Assembly: GCA_002099365.1 (NCBI GenBank)
Contig: MSED01000003.1
Location: 806,001-870,000 of the forward strand
Length of the DNA stretch: 64,000 nucleotides
Origin: Phialophora verrucosa
Lineage: Eukaryota; Ascomycota; Eurotiomycetes; Chaetothyriales; Herpotrichiellaceae
Direction: 5' to 3'
Below, piece by piece: positions 21,288 to 33,272 of this stretch. Every line of letters begins with the position of its first letter. Positions within the stretch are counted from its first letter, which is position 1. Made by a program: the position numbers and the translations under genes. The notes below the pieces were generated by a model. The model made no database searches, was not told the DNA's origin, and saw only the letters and a list, made by a program, of their open reading frames with translations.

Positions 21288-22115
21288 TCAAAACTTCACT
21301 CTCCTCTTCCGGCCTGTGTACTTGGAATCCGACTTGACTGTCTTGCCCTTGCCTCTCATCTTCTCCTTCTTCCGCAATACCCAGGCCTTACTCCCCTTGC
21401 CATCACTGGCAGTAGCCTTACCCTTCATCGCCATCTTCGCCTCCCTGATCCGGCGTCCGTCCTCCACATCCACACCCTCCATGCCCCTCACCCGCTCAGT
21501 GATATCTCCCCCGCCGACACTCAAGACCAGATAGGTCTTGACGTTCTTCGTCCCGCCATCGTCTTCCAGAATGCCCGCTCCAAACCCAGCCCGCACCGCA
21601 GCCTGGGAAATCATATTCCGCTGGGCCTCGTTCTTGGGATAAAACTGCAACGCCGCCCTCCCGCCCCTCTTCAGTGAGGCGTACAGGCCGTCGAAAAACC
21701 TGCGCAGCCGGCCTTCAGGGCTCACGCCGCTGCTCTCCGCATTACACAGCCATTGCACCGCACTGATCGACACTGCTGCATCAAAGCTGCCGGCCCGGAA
21801 CGGTATGCCCTGGCCCATGTCTGCAAGGAACAGATCCCCCTCGACGTCTTCTCTTTGAAGTGCGATGTCCAGCATCGACGGCGAAATGTCCATGCCCACC
21901 CAGATGTGGCCTTCTTCGGAGAGGATCTCGCCTGAGAGCCCGGAGCCGCAGCCGATGTCGAGGATGAGCGATGGAGTGGCCAAGTCGAGGAGATCAAGCG
22001 CCCGATGCGTCATGGAGGATTGAATGGCCTGGATGCGCGAGGACGTCGTGTATTTAGCGGAGGCGGTGTCATCGTAGTATAGGTCTGGGGGGAGCAGGTC
22101 TTCAGGGCGGGACAT
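21288..22115 (-). CDS. BUD23: 18S rRNA (guanine-N7)-methyltransferase, Bud23 type
   Basis: SAM-dependent methyltransferase that makes m7G in 18S rRNA (yeast G1575) during 40S subunit maturation, working with Trm112 in nucleus and nucleolus. Single exon, 275 residues, the normal size. It starts with SRPEDLLPPDLYYDD, the Bud23/WBSCR22 N-terminal signature. Class I SAM motifs follow: LILDIGCGSG (about 50-59), VGMDISPSML, LADMGQGIPF, and SISAVQWLCNA with the conserved AVQWLCN of this family. The C-terminus is the family's own basic region (KAWVLRKKEKMRGKGK...GRKRRVKF), rich in Lys/Arg and probably for nuclear import and rRNA contact. It is convergent with the Myb-like array. No anomaly. Confidence 0.96.
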   Translation of the reverse strand: MSRPEDLLPPDLYYDDTASAKYTTSSRIQAIQSSMTHRALDLLDLATPSLILDIGCGSGLSGEILSEEGHIWVGMDISPSMLDIALQREDVEGDLFLADMGQGIPFRAGSFDAAVSISAVQWLCNAESSGVSPEGRLRRFFDGLYASLKRGGRAALQFYPKNEAQRNMISQAAVRAGFGAGILEDDGGTKNVKTYLVLSVGGGDITERVRGMEGVDVEDGRRIREAKMAMKGKATASDGKGSKAWVLRKKEKMRGKGKTVKSDSKYTGRKRRVKF

Positions 22116-23595
22116 TTTGACCGTTGATGCTGGATATAAAGACGAAGATTGACTTGATTCTTGGCAGCTTTATGGGAGTGCCAGCGGCACGGGATGGTTG
22201 CTATTGAGTGTACATTTTGCGCAGTCTAGAGGTGAAGGGAGGAACACGATGGGATTAATTTTTTGTGGAGCAGCCAAATTGTTGCTCCGCACACTGAAGT
22301 GGGCGCTTCAGCCGCAGGATGACATAACCACCATAACCTCAGCCTTGTGCGAGCACCTCTCGACCTGTCCAACGTACGAGTACGGAATAGTGGCTGCGCA
22401 AAAGCGTTGCCAGTGCTCCCTACTTTAGCAGCGCTGGCATCCACTTACATCAACCCGAGCCAGTACAGCGTCGCAGTCTTCACAAACGGTGACCAACCTG
22501 AGAGCGACGACCTCGTACTGAACGGTAATAATGGTGATCTCGATACCCTCAGTTAGAATGACTGATGGAGGAGTTTCGAACTGGCTTCTTTCCCCCCACT
22601 TCTCCCTCCACCAAAGAACCCTTGTACACGCTACTGCGTACGAGGTACAGAGTGTTTTCCTGCTTAGGAGAGAGGCGCGATGGAATGAGTGGTTATGAAA
22701 GCAGCGCGACCGCGGTGAGTCGCCGAGCTGATCATACTGATTTTCTTCCTATCAAGGGCAGACACGGTCTCGTAGAGGTGTACGGACAACCTCCTACCGT
22801 GCCAGACCGAGCACGCTCGAGTTCCCAATCTGTAAGACGGTGTCGGGCCGTTCTGTTTGACGCGGACACTGTAGTCGCGCCAAAGTGCAACCTTGGGCCC
22901 AGCATAACAGTTTTGTGTTCCCCTGTACGGACTAGGCTGTTACTTATGAGACATATTTGGTGCATCCATCCCAACTTCCAGAGTTGGGTTGATCCCTCAC
23001 TCATCAGTTCGGGCGGGTCATAACTCTGGTCGGTGGCACGCCCGGCAAAGCGAGGCCAAGGTTCCAGCTCGAAATCCGTCACAATGCACAGCTTGCACGG
23101 CCATAATGACACTAGTCTTGGCTGATGGCTTTCCCTTCTATGAATACTACTCGGTACTGAAGTCAAGTCGTCTTTGCATTCTGCTTAAATTAAACACGAC
23201 AAGGGCGGCAGGTGGCAGCGTGCACGGAACAACGTTGTTCCGTAGCTTCACTCACCGCTCTCGCCAGTGTCTGCCGCGTCTGCGCGTTCAACCTGAGCGA
23301 ACGAAGCATCGATGTCAATAGCAACGAATGTGGAAGGCGGCTTATGGTTTGCGGTAGCAATACTAGGCTGCCCGTTCTGTACAGGCTGAAAGCCTGGATT
23401 TTATGTACAAAGTCTTCGTTCTATGTTGACAGGTAGAAGCAAGTTGTCCGCCTGTTGTACGCCAGTTCCAACTTTTGCCTGAGAGACTTCCGAGGTGGCG
23501 GCAAGTGGGTGTCAAAAGAGGGTGTGTGCTGGAGCGAGACTCCAGATACAAAGGTGAGCTCTCCAAATTTACGTTGTGATATTGTCTCCTGGCCC
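22116..23595. other. Gene-poor interval, BUD23 5' to permease 3'
   Basis: About 1.5 kb without a recognised gene. Contains a GTACGAGTAC motif (22374-22383) and a perfect 20-bp palindrome at 23224-23243. Open frames at 22565-23023 (+) and 22732-23166 (-) overlap each other and have no family features. Confidence 0.45.
23224..23243. repeat. Perfect 20-bp palindrome
   Basis: Each 10-nt half (ACGGAACAAC and GTTGTTCCGT) is the exact reverse complement of the other, with no spacer. It lies about 350 bp beyond the 3' end of the APC permease. Could be a dimeric protein site; unassigned. Confidence 0.75.
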
Positions 23596-25329
23596 CTAAT
23601 CCTTCGTGTTTCGGTCCGAATCAGCCACCACAGCGTCAATGACGTTCTTGTTTAGTCCTTTCCAGTTGTTCTTTCCCCAGATGAACCAGAGTGCCAACGC
23701 CACCAGCTGAACAAATGCGTTGATAGGGAGCGCATAGTTCATGCCCGAAGCCGTCACCGGAAGGAACGACGGGAAGCAGAGGAAGACCATGATGTACGCA
23801 GAGTAGACGACCGCGAAGACGTTGATGTATACGCCTAGTCGACCGAGAGACCATCCAGAAGGCTCGACTCGCCTATCCCATCGAGCCCACAGCATGCAGG
23901 CAATGGCCATCAGGTAAGACTGGTACAAGCCAAGTGTCGACAGAGCAACAATGACGTTGAATGCAATGCTGCTGCCAATGTTGAGCAGAGCCAGCAACAT
24001 GACGATAAAAACTGGTAACCAGACTGATCGGACAGGAATGCGGTGCTTCGGGTCGATTTTGGCGAAGTATGCTGGCAACGCCCCGTCACGAGACCAGGCC
24101 CAGGTCAGACGAGAAGCGGATGCAATACTGCCCAAGTTGCAGGCCAGAGTGACAATCATCGACAGACCGACCATTGCCGAACCAGCTTTGACAGACTGGG
24201 TCGCGTTGATGCAGATCAAGAGCAGCGGATATCCCGAACTCAGGAGTTCGTCGACATTGCCAGAGCAGAACAGAATGACAAGGACCATGCCATAAGCAAG
24301 GGCACCGTTCATGACGATACTCCAGAACATGGCTCTCGGCACTGCATGTCGCGCCTTTCGTACTTCTTCGGACATGTGGACAGCTCCATCAAATCCTGTT
24401 GTCTCCGGGTCAGAACATGTTGATCGAAATGATTTCGTAGGTTACTACTTACCGACGAATCCCCAAGTGGCTGTGAGCATGCCCAAGTTGAAGGAGATGT
24501 ACTCGTTGTTCCATCCAGAAAGGGCTGTCTTCTCCAAGAAGACGAAATCAGCACTGTGCCTGGGGGCCAAGGTGACCAAAACCGAGACGAAGACGATCCA
24601 CATGATGACGTGGAGAAGACCTGACAACATTTCAATCCACGGAATTGTCCAGAAGGCAAACTGGTTCATCAAGCCCTGGACAATGAGCAAGGCGTAGATG
24701 ATCAGCGTCACATGCCATCCGTGAGGGACGTAAGTTGGGTAGCTTGCGATGACAAGAGCTTGGATCATCAGCGCAGCAATGTTGGCCACGCCAGCCAGCA
24801 GCGAGATCCAGGAGAACCAGGTGATCCAACCCTGCATCCATGTAATGAATCTTCGGTGCTGGGGGGGCGCCAGGTAATGAGTCCAGTGATATTGTGCACC
24901 TGCAATGGGTTGGACGGAAGCCATCTCAGCCATGGAGGCTACCTGGCACAGAACACCTGTGATAACGACAAAGTAGCCGAACGAAAGAGCGCGTGGGCCA
25001 CCATTCCAGAAGAAGAATGCAATGTTTCTTGAGTACAATTAGCATTTGCTGGTGTTGACAATAGAAGGGCGAGCGTACGAGGAAATGGCCTCCCAAGAAG
25101 ACATGTAACTGAGCGCGAAGAAGAAGATCTGGGCAAAGCTGAAAAGTCTCTGCAATCGTGGTCAGTACTCTGTCCATGGACTTGGTCACCGACTACGTAC
25201 TCGGACTCGTGTCGACGTGTTTCTGGTTTCTTCTGTCCGGTGGCCCGGATACTGGGTCTCAAATTGGCCCTTCTCATCTTCAATGTTGACTTGAGCCGTC
25301 TTGACGGGAAGCATCTCGTGGGATTCCAT
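23596..25329 (-). CDS. APC-family amino acid / GABA / choline-type permease
   Basis: Plasma-membrane or vacuolar permease for an amino acid, GABA, polyamine or choline. Exons on the minus strand are 25329-25201, 25149-25079, 25027-24453 and 24395-23596, giving 524 residues with about 12 hydrophobic segments. Family marks are RLFSFAQIFFFALSYMSSWEAI across exons 2-3 (TM1 region), NGGPRALSFGYFVVITG, SVQPIAGAQYHWTHYLAP, and GFDGAVHMSEEVRKA at the exon 3-4 junction, the standard loop of the fungal GABA/choline permease group. Length and topology fit that group. The start is the first ATG of the frame, giving a hydrophilic cytosolic N-terminus of about 43 residues. Substrate choice within the group cannot be made. 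Confidence 0.9.
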
Positions 25330-27679
25330 CTTGGGCGCTGGTGGTGACGCGAGCGGCTGAGCTTGCAAAAGAAGGTACTGAGGGGTGAGAAGGAAAGAAG
25401 AAAGAACGACAAGAGTGAAGCTGCAGCTTATGCTTGCCGAAGTTCCCCTGAAAAAAACGTGGTCAACGTGCCGAGATTGGGTCTAATCCAAGGCAGGGCA
25501 AGCAAAGCGTGCTGAAGAACGTGGAAGTTCGAAGGAGCAGCGAGGTTGATAAGACCTACAGCAGGTCGAAAACAAATGCCTCGATCGGTTCGAGTATACC
25601 CTCGTTAGCCAGGCTAGATTTGGCCAGGAAAGCAGGAGTGGAGGTCTGGAGACATCCCGCCAATGGAATGACCTCGCCTGGAGGACGATTTGACGGTGAG
25701 GAGGAACATTGTGCGCCCCTGACACCGGATCTCCAGAGTACGAGTAGCACAGTCAGTGATCTCTGCGCTCGAAGTCGAGCCAGACCATGAAGTTCCCCAC
25801 CGCCGCGTACTGTTACACTGAGCCGGAACGAGCGCCAGCCGATGTCGAGCAGTCGGGATGGCGTGAGCTACTGGGGACACGCTGTCTGAGCGAGACAATC
25901 GAGGCCATGTCCAAGCCGTCCTAACACCAAAGCAGCAATACCCCGTGCGAGGATGAAGCTGCGTGATAAGAGAGGGCAGGGTGTGCATTGGTACGCAGGA
26001 AACAGTACCCCAACCAACTGCCGCTATTGGTGAATTGAGACGCAGTTGATGCGCAGTAGCGCCTAAATCAGGACGTCCAGAGTTAGTGTTGCTGCGGGCC
26101 GCTAGTTGTGTCTAGCCGGGAACAACCGGACGTGCAACCTAGTTCCCCGGGTGCCGATCAGTCCCTATTTTCATCTAGCGCGAATGCACCATGGACAATC
26201 GAAACAGCGCTGAGAGAAGAGTGAGAGAATCTTGAGCTTTGACACCTTACGAGTACAACTCACATTGGCTCTTCGCGCATTCCATCGACGACGAGAGTGG
26301 CCAAGTTGTGCCTGTCGCGTCAGTGCGGCGTGCCATCATGATCCGACCGTCACTGAAAAGTGACGAGTGTCCCATCAGCCACACGCCTCTTTCAGATGTG
26401 ACCTCGGCCTCTACCAAGCCGCGATCGACAAGCGAAAGCAAATAGCATTTCGTCGTCGCTGGTGGATCAACTAACACTCCTACGGAGTCACCTTTTCGCT
26501 TTCCCCAGGCCTTTGTTTAGGGGGCCGCTTTTTCCCGTTAGCGCGGTGCTATTGACCGGGTTTGCTTCCTCTGAATCCTAGAAGGCTTGGGCAACAGCGC
26601 CTGGGCCATCTGCACTGCCAATGTCCGTGGGCCCTGTGGTGGTGGTGGCAGCCGAATCAAGCTCCAATTCACAGAGTCTTATCGTCCAGATCATCGCAAA
26701 CTTTCAGAGATCAGCAGGACACAAAGAATCCTTATCAGAGTCTACGAGGTAGGGACGCCTGAGGCTGGCTTGACGAGTGGCATCCCCTTGCAGGGACGGC
26801 AGCACTTGGCCAGAAGCCTCTGGGGCGAAGGGATATTCCGCGACTTGATTCAACTGGTCAGCAATTTCGCATCCAAACGCACGCCAGGAGTCCAGAAAGG
26901 AAAGGCTCAGCAGGATCCATTCATTACCCTGCACGGATGTATCTTGCGCGCCATCCGAGCAGACGAACGGCGTCGTCTACGTACGGGATAATGCTGAGAG
27001 GCTGAGTGCCAGCAATCAGGCTGCAAACTAAAGCCCGACTGCTCTTTGTCTCGAGCGGAATCGCCTCGCTTGATCATTTCGTTCCTGCATCAACACGGAG
27101 CGCCGAGCTCAACAAGAGAGCTCCGCGTCGATCAGTGTGGTATTTCAAGGGACCTCCGGGGTTCGGTCAATGTTACAGTAGAATCTCAAGCACCAAACCT
27201 CGCTAACAGAAGCATCTGGGAAGGTTCGAAGCCAAGCGACCCTGAACCAGAAGCCAACTCAGTGCGTGGTTGGAGACGGATTCGGTCTCGAAGGCTGGTC
27301 TGGTAAGTGAAGCAATGGCGCCGCTCCAGGAGAAACGAGCAACCGGGATTGCGTTGGCGTTCTGTTCTGCATTAGCATGCCATGTTCCTGACACCCGGCA
27401 GGGGATAGTTTTGAACTACGTACAGCGACCCATTGCACGTCCTCAGCGCATCGGGGACATCGTGTGGAATTGTCTAGCGCCTTGACTGTCGGCCAGGAAG
27501 TTCTTTACCACAACGTGGTGTCTGAGCCTTCGACCCATAAGTCCACCTCGAACTGGAGCGATCCGCAGTGATATACTTCGTACCATACCATCCTTTTCCT
27601 TGGTGTCGACTGCCACTCCGTCAACGACACTCTCGAACACGCAATACACGGCCACCTCACCGCAGGCAGACCTCTCAAC
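25330..27679. other. Gene-poor divergent interval
   Basis: 2.35 kb between divergent genes. No recognised gene on either strand. The longest open frame (26587-26991, +) has no family features. A TACGAGTAC motif lies at 26248-26256. GC content changes along the interval but no transposon trace is seen. Confidence 0.4.
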
Positions 27680-29088
27680 ATGTCGGGTAGTGATACTGGC
27701 ATCTACGAGCCACTCCTTCCACCGCTCCAAGATATCACGGCCACCAATCGAGGTCCGATCGCATTGGCAACTGCGGTCACCCTTCTGATCATCTCCACCT
27801 TGACGGTTGTTGTCAAGCTCTGGACTAGGTTTGCAACCACGCGAAACTTTGGCTTGAATGATGCTGCCATTATAGCAGCGACAGTACGTTTGATCAGAAC
27901 TCTTAGTTTGGTTCGCCTTTGGCTAACATTTGCGCAGGTCTTTGCATTTGGCCAGACGATAACCTTAGCAGTTGCCACGGACCATGGTCTGGGGCGACAC
28001 GTTACGGATCTTCAGGATTCAGAAATCGTCGAGCTGAGCAAAGTAGGTGCCCGTTTCACACCCGACCACAACAACTGGTGCTAATGGCGTTCCAGTTGTT
28101 CTTCGCATCCAACATTCTGCTCGTGCTAGCATTAGCCAGCGCCAAAGCAGCGGTGACTCTGCTCGTCATTGCGATCAAGCCTCTGCGATTCGTGATGTTG
28201 GCCTGCTATGCGATGCTTGGAGTCATTGCTGTGTGGTGTGTCGTCGGCGTGTTTGTACTGGGTTTCCAGTGCTCTGGGCCCAATCGTTGGGTGCTCGGCC
28301 CGAACTCAGGCCCAGAGACTTGTATCGACCAGTACGCAATGCAGGTGGCGCTGAGGACTATCGACATTGCGACCGACGTGGCGATCGTTCTCTTGCCTGC
28401 GTTTATGATGCGGTCAGTGCAGGTCAATGCTAGCAAGCGCTGGATGGTGATTTTGCTGTTCGCAATCAGACTACTGTAAGTGCTCCCATCGCGCTCCTCT
28501 ACATCATCTGACAGGAAGTCTTTCAGCACGCCCATATTCACTGCCGTCTCGATTGTCGCGTACGACGATTTTTACCATTCAGACCCGCAGGATCGCCCCT
28601 GGCACGCGGTCATACCCTCTGTTTGGACTTCGTGCGCCTTGAACCTGTCCATCGTCACTGCTTGCATTCCCTCGATCAAACGTTTCCTTGCCGACTGGGC
28701 GGCCGGTCTCAGTGCTATTACCATATCCGAGCCATTCGAGTTGGAGCACTCCAGCGGCAAGACTGGTCTTGGGGACAGCGGCGCATATGCAATGGGCAGC
28801 GGTATGGGAAGCAAGATTGCCACAAAACTGGGCTTGTCCTCTACCAGCAAGGCGGAGATCACTTCGACCGCGCGAAGCCGCAGTGATCCGGACGATGATG
28901 TGCTGAGAGATAACACTGCACGGAATCGCTCGCGCGGTGCTGGCGGCCGACAGCCCGACAACACGTCAGATAGCGTGAAAGGCCTCACTGACGGGGTTAT
29001 CATGCACTCGATCGACTACCGGGTCGAGTACGAGGACCAGGCCACCGACAATCGCGACTGGAGCAGTCGCAGCAGCGGGGGCCGGTAA
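27680..29088 (+). CDS. PTH11-like / fungal rhodopsin-domain integral membrane protein
   Basis: Seven-transmembrane protein of the large fungal family (Rhodopsin_fungal domain) that includes PTH11-like receptors without a CFEM domain. Exons are 27680-27883, 27938-28042, 28096-28475 and 28527-29088, giving 416 residues. Family marks are NRGPIALATAVTLLIIS (TM1), a FGLNDAAIIAATVFAFG loop into TM2, the AVTLLVIAIKP region, CIDQYAMQVALRTIDIATDV, and SVWTSCALNLSIVTACIPSI in the last membrane helices. The cytosolic C-terminus (about 120 residues) is Ser/Thr/Gly/Arg-rich and probably disordered. A receptor or sensor role is known only for a few family members and is inferred here. Confidence 0.88.
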
Positions 29089-31196
29089 TTGAACGCTACA
29101 GACACGAGGATATGAGGCGTTCGGTGACCGGTACAGTACGCGTAGAGAGGTGTCAAAAGGAGAGGAACAACCAATATTATATGTACAATACTGCACAAAA
29201 TGCTAGAGGATGGCGGTCCTTTCTGTCGCAACCTTGCGCACACTCGAGATTCTGGTCAGGCCACGTAGTCGTACGGGATAATTACCGCTAAGATCGAAGG
29301 ACGGACCATGTTGGGCGCATCTCGTAAGCGTGTCGCCGTGGACAGCGCCTGCGCCAGCATGCCCTTCCCGCCCCTCCAACATTCCCGTCCATCCTTTCGC
29401 TCTCACGACGTCCTTTCTGTGGAGAGTTGTCGATGAAATAACCTCATGGATTCGGTGCTGTCCCGTCGAAAGCTATTTGTAACAGAATCCACCGGGGAAG
29501 TCGGCGGCTCTTAACTAACTTTGATGACTAATTTTACTTCGTACGAGCACGAACTCGACGAGCACAACGCGGCGCTCCAAACATGCCAAGACAAATGAGA
29601 AAGTCACTCGCGCCTCCCACAATTCAGACGACACCTCGTGAAGTACCTTGTGATGTTGTGAAGCATTAAATACCTGTGCGTCAGAAGCTTGCATCGTAGT
29701 CTCACTGGGACATACAGTCCTCATCCCGCCGATGTCGCCGAGATTTGCCGCATCCTATAAATTAGCAGGCTTCCGACAACAAACTCACCACACGCTCAGC
29801 AGACGCACAAGGCCTGAAAAACGAACCATTTTTGGGTGGGCAGGCAATGACACCTCCTCCTTCCGCCGCATCGCAGGCTAACAGCACTGCACCGCACGAA
29901 TTATTTCCTGCCCCCGTTTTGGCTGGATTATTGTGAAGTCCATCGCGACCAAAGGACCCCAAACGGCCAGCCAACTGCGTCAACGTGCTTCTTGTTTATA
30001 TGAAATAGGGGGATTGATGGGCGCGAGCTGAGAGGGGACGCAAGGTATCATGAGAAGTGCGTACTCATCGTATCCATATCACCTGGGATAAGTCTGAGCT
30101 CGAGCATTTGGATGCGCACTTTGTGTTCTACGATGGACAGTCGAGCCATCCACAGTCCGACGCGAGGAAGAACTTTGTCATCAAGGTATGTACATATGTA
30201 CTATTCCTTGGCCGTCTAATAGAGCCAGTCCACCAAGTGACGAGAAGCCTGCTTACTTGGTGTCGATCAACCTACTGTTCACTCGAAGTTGTCCGGCCGG
30301 GATGAATAGTAATCATTTGCAGCACATCCCCGGACCCGAGGTCGGTGGACCATGCTGGGCCAGAGTAAGCTTTGAATTTCCGACATCCATCTCGGGCTAC
30401 ATTTATTGTATTACGACTCATGAGTAATCATCCCTTTGTGGGGTAGGCGGAGGATCTCTCGGTCTCGTGCTCTTGAGTGATGACCCAGGCTCCGGTATAG
30501 TAGTAACCACGTCGATGCGCTGAGTCCAGGAGTGTCAACTCAAATTCGACGTAGAATGTTCCCCCACAAGAACGGGGTTTGGTCCTGTGAGCACAAAGCC
30601 CCAAAGCTAGGGAGTGTTCTAGAGCTATTATGACCTTCGGATTTAACCCCATGGAAGGAAACCATTGGCCCTGTTCAACCGTGGGCACGGCAGCAACTTA
30701 CCGTCTGGAGCACCCACGCAAGCCGGGGCAGTTACAAGACGTGAATACGCAGTCAAGGAACAGGTAAGGCTTCCCCGGCTTCGAGATGAAGCTTCGCTGC
30801 TTCGCGGTCCGACATCACGGCTAGTACGTACGTACCAGGTATCTTGCCACTGGGGTAGAGGGGGCCCTATTGTGTACGCCTCTCCAGAGTGCCTCTAGAA
30901 GCCTTGAAAACTCGCGTTCGGCTCTCATTCGAGGGTCTTGGACTCCGTACTCTCCGCAGCAGAAGCCGAAACGTCTCCCGTGCTCATGAGCATGCTGAAT
31001 TATACGGAATATGAGATCTGGGAATTCCGCCTCCTCGCATGAGTTGACGTGCGGGGACGGAATCGGATAGGCCGCCAGTCTCACTAGGGCCTCCAGGGCC
31101 TCCACTCCAGGGCCTCCCTCCACTGCCACTCACAATTCTCGAATATAGTTCCTAACTGTTGCCCACGCACAGGATGGCGGGCGACTACCAGTAATC
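29089..31196. other. Gene-poor interval before the LDI-like gene
   Basis: 2.1 kb with no recognised gene. Short open frames on both strands lack family features. A variant of the TACGAGTAC motif family occurs near 29539 and a GTACGTACGTAC run near 30825. Confidence 0.4.
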
Positions 31197-32855
31197 ATGT
31201 CAAGTACTACTACTACCACCACCACGGCGAAGACCACATTGTCTGTCTCGTCGGGACCGCCTGTCCAGGCTTCAGACTACCCCAAGCTCGACGCACAGCA
31301 GGCCGGGCACCTACGCCATTTCCACAATCTGGTCTCCCAGCCCGATGGCGAATGGCACCATTTCGGCAGCCTGGAGGCTCAGCAAGAATGGGACGACGCA
31401 TATCGATATCAGCTGGCGACCATGTCGTATGCGGTCGGCGTCGCACACTACCACCGACTCCCAGCGCTGAGAAACACCTTCAAAGTGCTGCTGCGAAGGA
31501 TCATCCACAAAATGCTTCGCCGCGAGGTATGGGGCTACTGGTTCACGACCAGCCACGGAGGAAAGCTCCTCGACCCTGACCTCAAAGAACTGCGGAAGCC
31601 ATGGGCCGATCCCGTCATCAAGGAGAACATCATGTACAGCGGCCACCTGGTGCTGATGACGAGCCTGTATGCGATGCTGTTCGACGAGGACGAGTTCGAG
31701 AAGGAAGGGAGTCTGAAGTTTTCATGGAACCCGTTGTTCTGGGGCATGGGACACGAAGACTTCTTGTACGACAACCGGAGTCTGCAGAAGGTCATCTTCA
31801 AACAGATGGAGGAGAACGACTGGGTCGGGGTCTGCTGCGAGCCCAACGCCGTGTTTGTCGTGTGCAACCAGTTCCCCATCATCGCCATGAGATACAATGA
31901 CAGCCGCGACGGCACGAACAACATCGAGGATGTGCTGAAAAAATACGAAGCCTCGCTGATTCGAAAAGGGATGCTGGGCGAGTCCGGTCTGTACCCAAGC
32001 TTCTTCGCTCTGAAGCAAAAGAAGGCCATGCCGGCCCGCCAAGGCGCGCATACCGCCTGGGCCAACGCCTTCATGAACTCCTGGAACTCGGCGAAGGTGC
32101 ACTCGCTCTACGACAGCCAAGTCACGGGATTCTTGACTGAGATCGACGGCAAGACAAGACTGCAGCCCACGCGCGTCGCTGCCGCCTTTCGGCGCCTTGT
32201 CGCCGAGGAAGGCGCAGACCCAAACAGCACCGAGACATTGCACAAGGCGCGCCAGCAGTCGGGCCAGTTTGTACACCCGCTCTTCCCTTTCGAGACAATC
32301 AGCTGGGGATGTTTCCTGATGATGTTGTCGGAGCTGGGCAAGAAGAAGGAGCTGTCGGACCTACTGGAGTACGCAGACTCCCATCTGAACCCCACGTGGG
32401 AGAATGGTGGATTGTATTATCCCCGCAACGACGGCCTCCTGGATGACCAGCACAATATGATCCACATGGAGCCGCATTCGGGCAATTCAGGGGTTGGGTA
32501 CGCGCGCTTGAACGTAACTGACGGTCAGAAGATCATGTGGGAGAAGCCATGGACCAGGGAGATTCTGGCGAGCCGGCCTTTCGTGGATGGTTTGACGCTT
32601 GGCGATGGCGTGGACTTTCTCCGGGGTGTCTGGGACGAGGAGAAGGGTGCCATGGTCGTCACATTGAAGAGCTGGTCTGGTGAGCACCGGGATCTTTCCT
32701 TTTCCGTCAAGAACCTCGAGCCGGGTACATGGGCAACGTACGTTGATGGAGAACTCCAGAAGACGACGAATGTCGCTGAGAGTGAAGGCTTGGAGGTTTC
32801 GGTGGTTGTGGGCGGTGCCGAGGTTGACGTCGTGGTCACTACTACCTACTCGTAG
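31197..32855 (+). CDS. Linalool dehydratase/isomerase-like protein
   Basis: 552-residue single-exon protein that I place in the linalool dehydratase/isomerase (LDI) domain family. It has an alpha-helical toroid-type sequence with MYSGHLVLMTSLYAMLFD, FWGMGHEDFLYDNRSLQKVI, VCCEPNAVFVVCNQFP, and a late GLYYPRNDG. In bacterial LDI (Castellaniella) Cys171, Cys180 and His129 are catalytic. Here C214 and C223 keep the same 9-residue spacing, and H150 sits in the matching SGHL segment. It is longer than bacterial LDI (about 400 residues), with a Thr/Ser-rich N-terminus and an extra beta-like C-terminal domain of about 100 residues (from WSGEHRDLSF). Substrate and reaction are unknown; an alkenol or terpenoid dehydration/isomerisation is inference. 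No terpene synthase lies nearby. Confidence 0.72.
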   Translation: MSSTTTTTTTAKTTLSVSSGPPVQASDYPKLDAQQAGHLRHFHNLVSQPDGEWHHFGSLEAQQEWDDAYRYQLATMSYAVGVAHYHRLPALRNTFKVLLRRIIHKMLRREVWGYWFTTSHGGKLLDPDLKELRKPWADPVIKENIMYSGHLVLMTSLYAMLFDEDEFEKEGSLKFSWNPLFWGMGHEDFLYDNRSLQKVIFKQMEENDWVGVCCEPNAVFVVCNQFPIIAMRYNDSRDGTNNIEDVLKKYEASLIRKGMLGESGLYPSFFALKQKKAMPARQGAHTAWANAFMNSWNSAKVHSLYDSQVTGFLTEIDGKTRLQPTRVAAAFRRLVAEEGADPNSTETLHKARQQSGQFVHPLFPFETISWGCFLMMLSELGKKKELSDLLEYADSHLNPTWENGGLYYPRNDGLLDDQHNMIHMEPHSGNSGVGYARLNVTDGQKIMWEKPWTREILASRPFVDGLTLGDGVDFLRGVWDEEKGAMVVTLKSWSGEHRDLSFSVKNLEPGTWATYVDGELQKTTNVAESEGLEVSVVVGGAEVDVVVTTTYS

Positions 32856-33272
32856 ATTGAAGAGTTAACGATCACGATTGAAGGCGTGCAGGCAGCACTC
32901 AACCCACATGGACTTCCACAATCTTGAGCGAAGTGTACTCGTACTCGTAAGGGAGAAAACCCGCAGGTAGCCATGAAATTGGTTAGAACCCATCGAGCTT
33001 TTGGCCTTCGAGTCTTGTTGTGCCAAGCACTTCGCCCTTACTGATCCTGCCACGCATCGTCGACGTCACGGGCAGAGTCAATTTTCAACCGCGAGTCAGT
33101 CTGCGCTCACTCCAATTCCAGTTCACTGGAACGTGACACGCTGTTCCTGACTTCACCGCGACCACACTGCGACTTTACTTTGGCCCACGGTCATGTCCCC
33201 TTGCAATCCTTCCACCTCGCCGTGATCACAACGTTCTTCTCTGCACTATTTCTTGAATCGCACACGACCACC
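32856..33272. other. Intergenic: LDI-like to SVP26-like
   Basis: 417 bp without a gene. A doubled TACTCGTACTCGTA motif is at 32936-32949. The frame upstream of 33273 is open to 33180 but lacks an ATG. Confidence 0.5.

Noticed and set aside
25590..25610. GGTTCGAGTATACCC word resembling a tRNA B box
   Set aside because: No A box or cloverleaf could be fitted around it.
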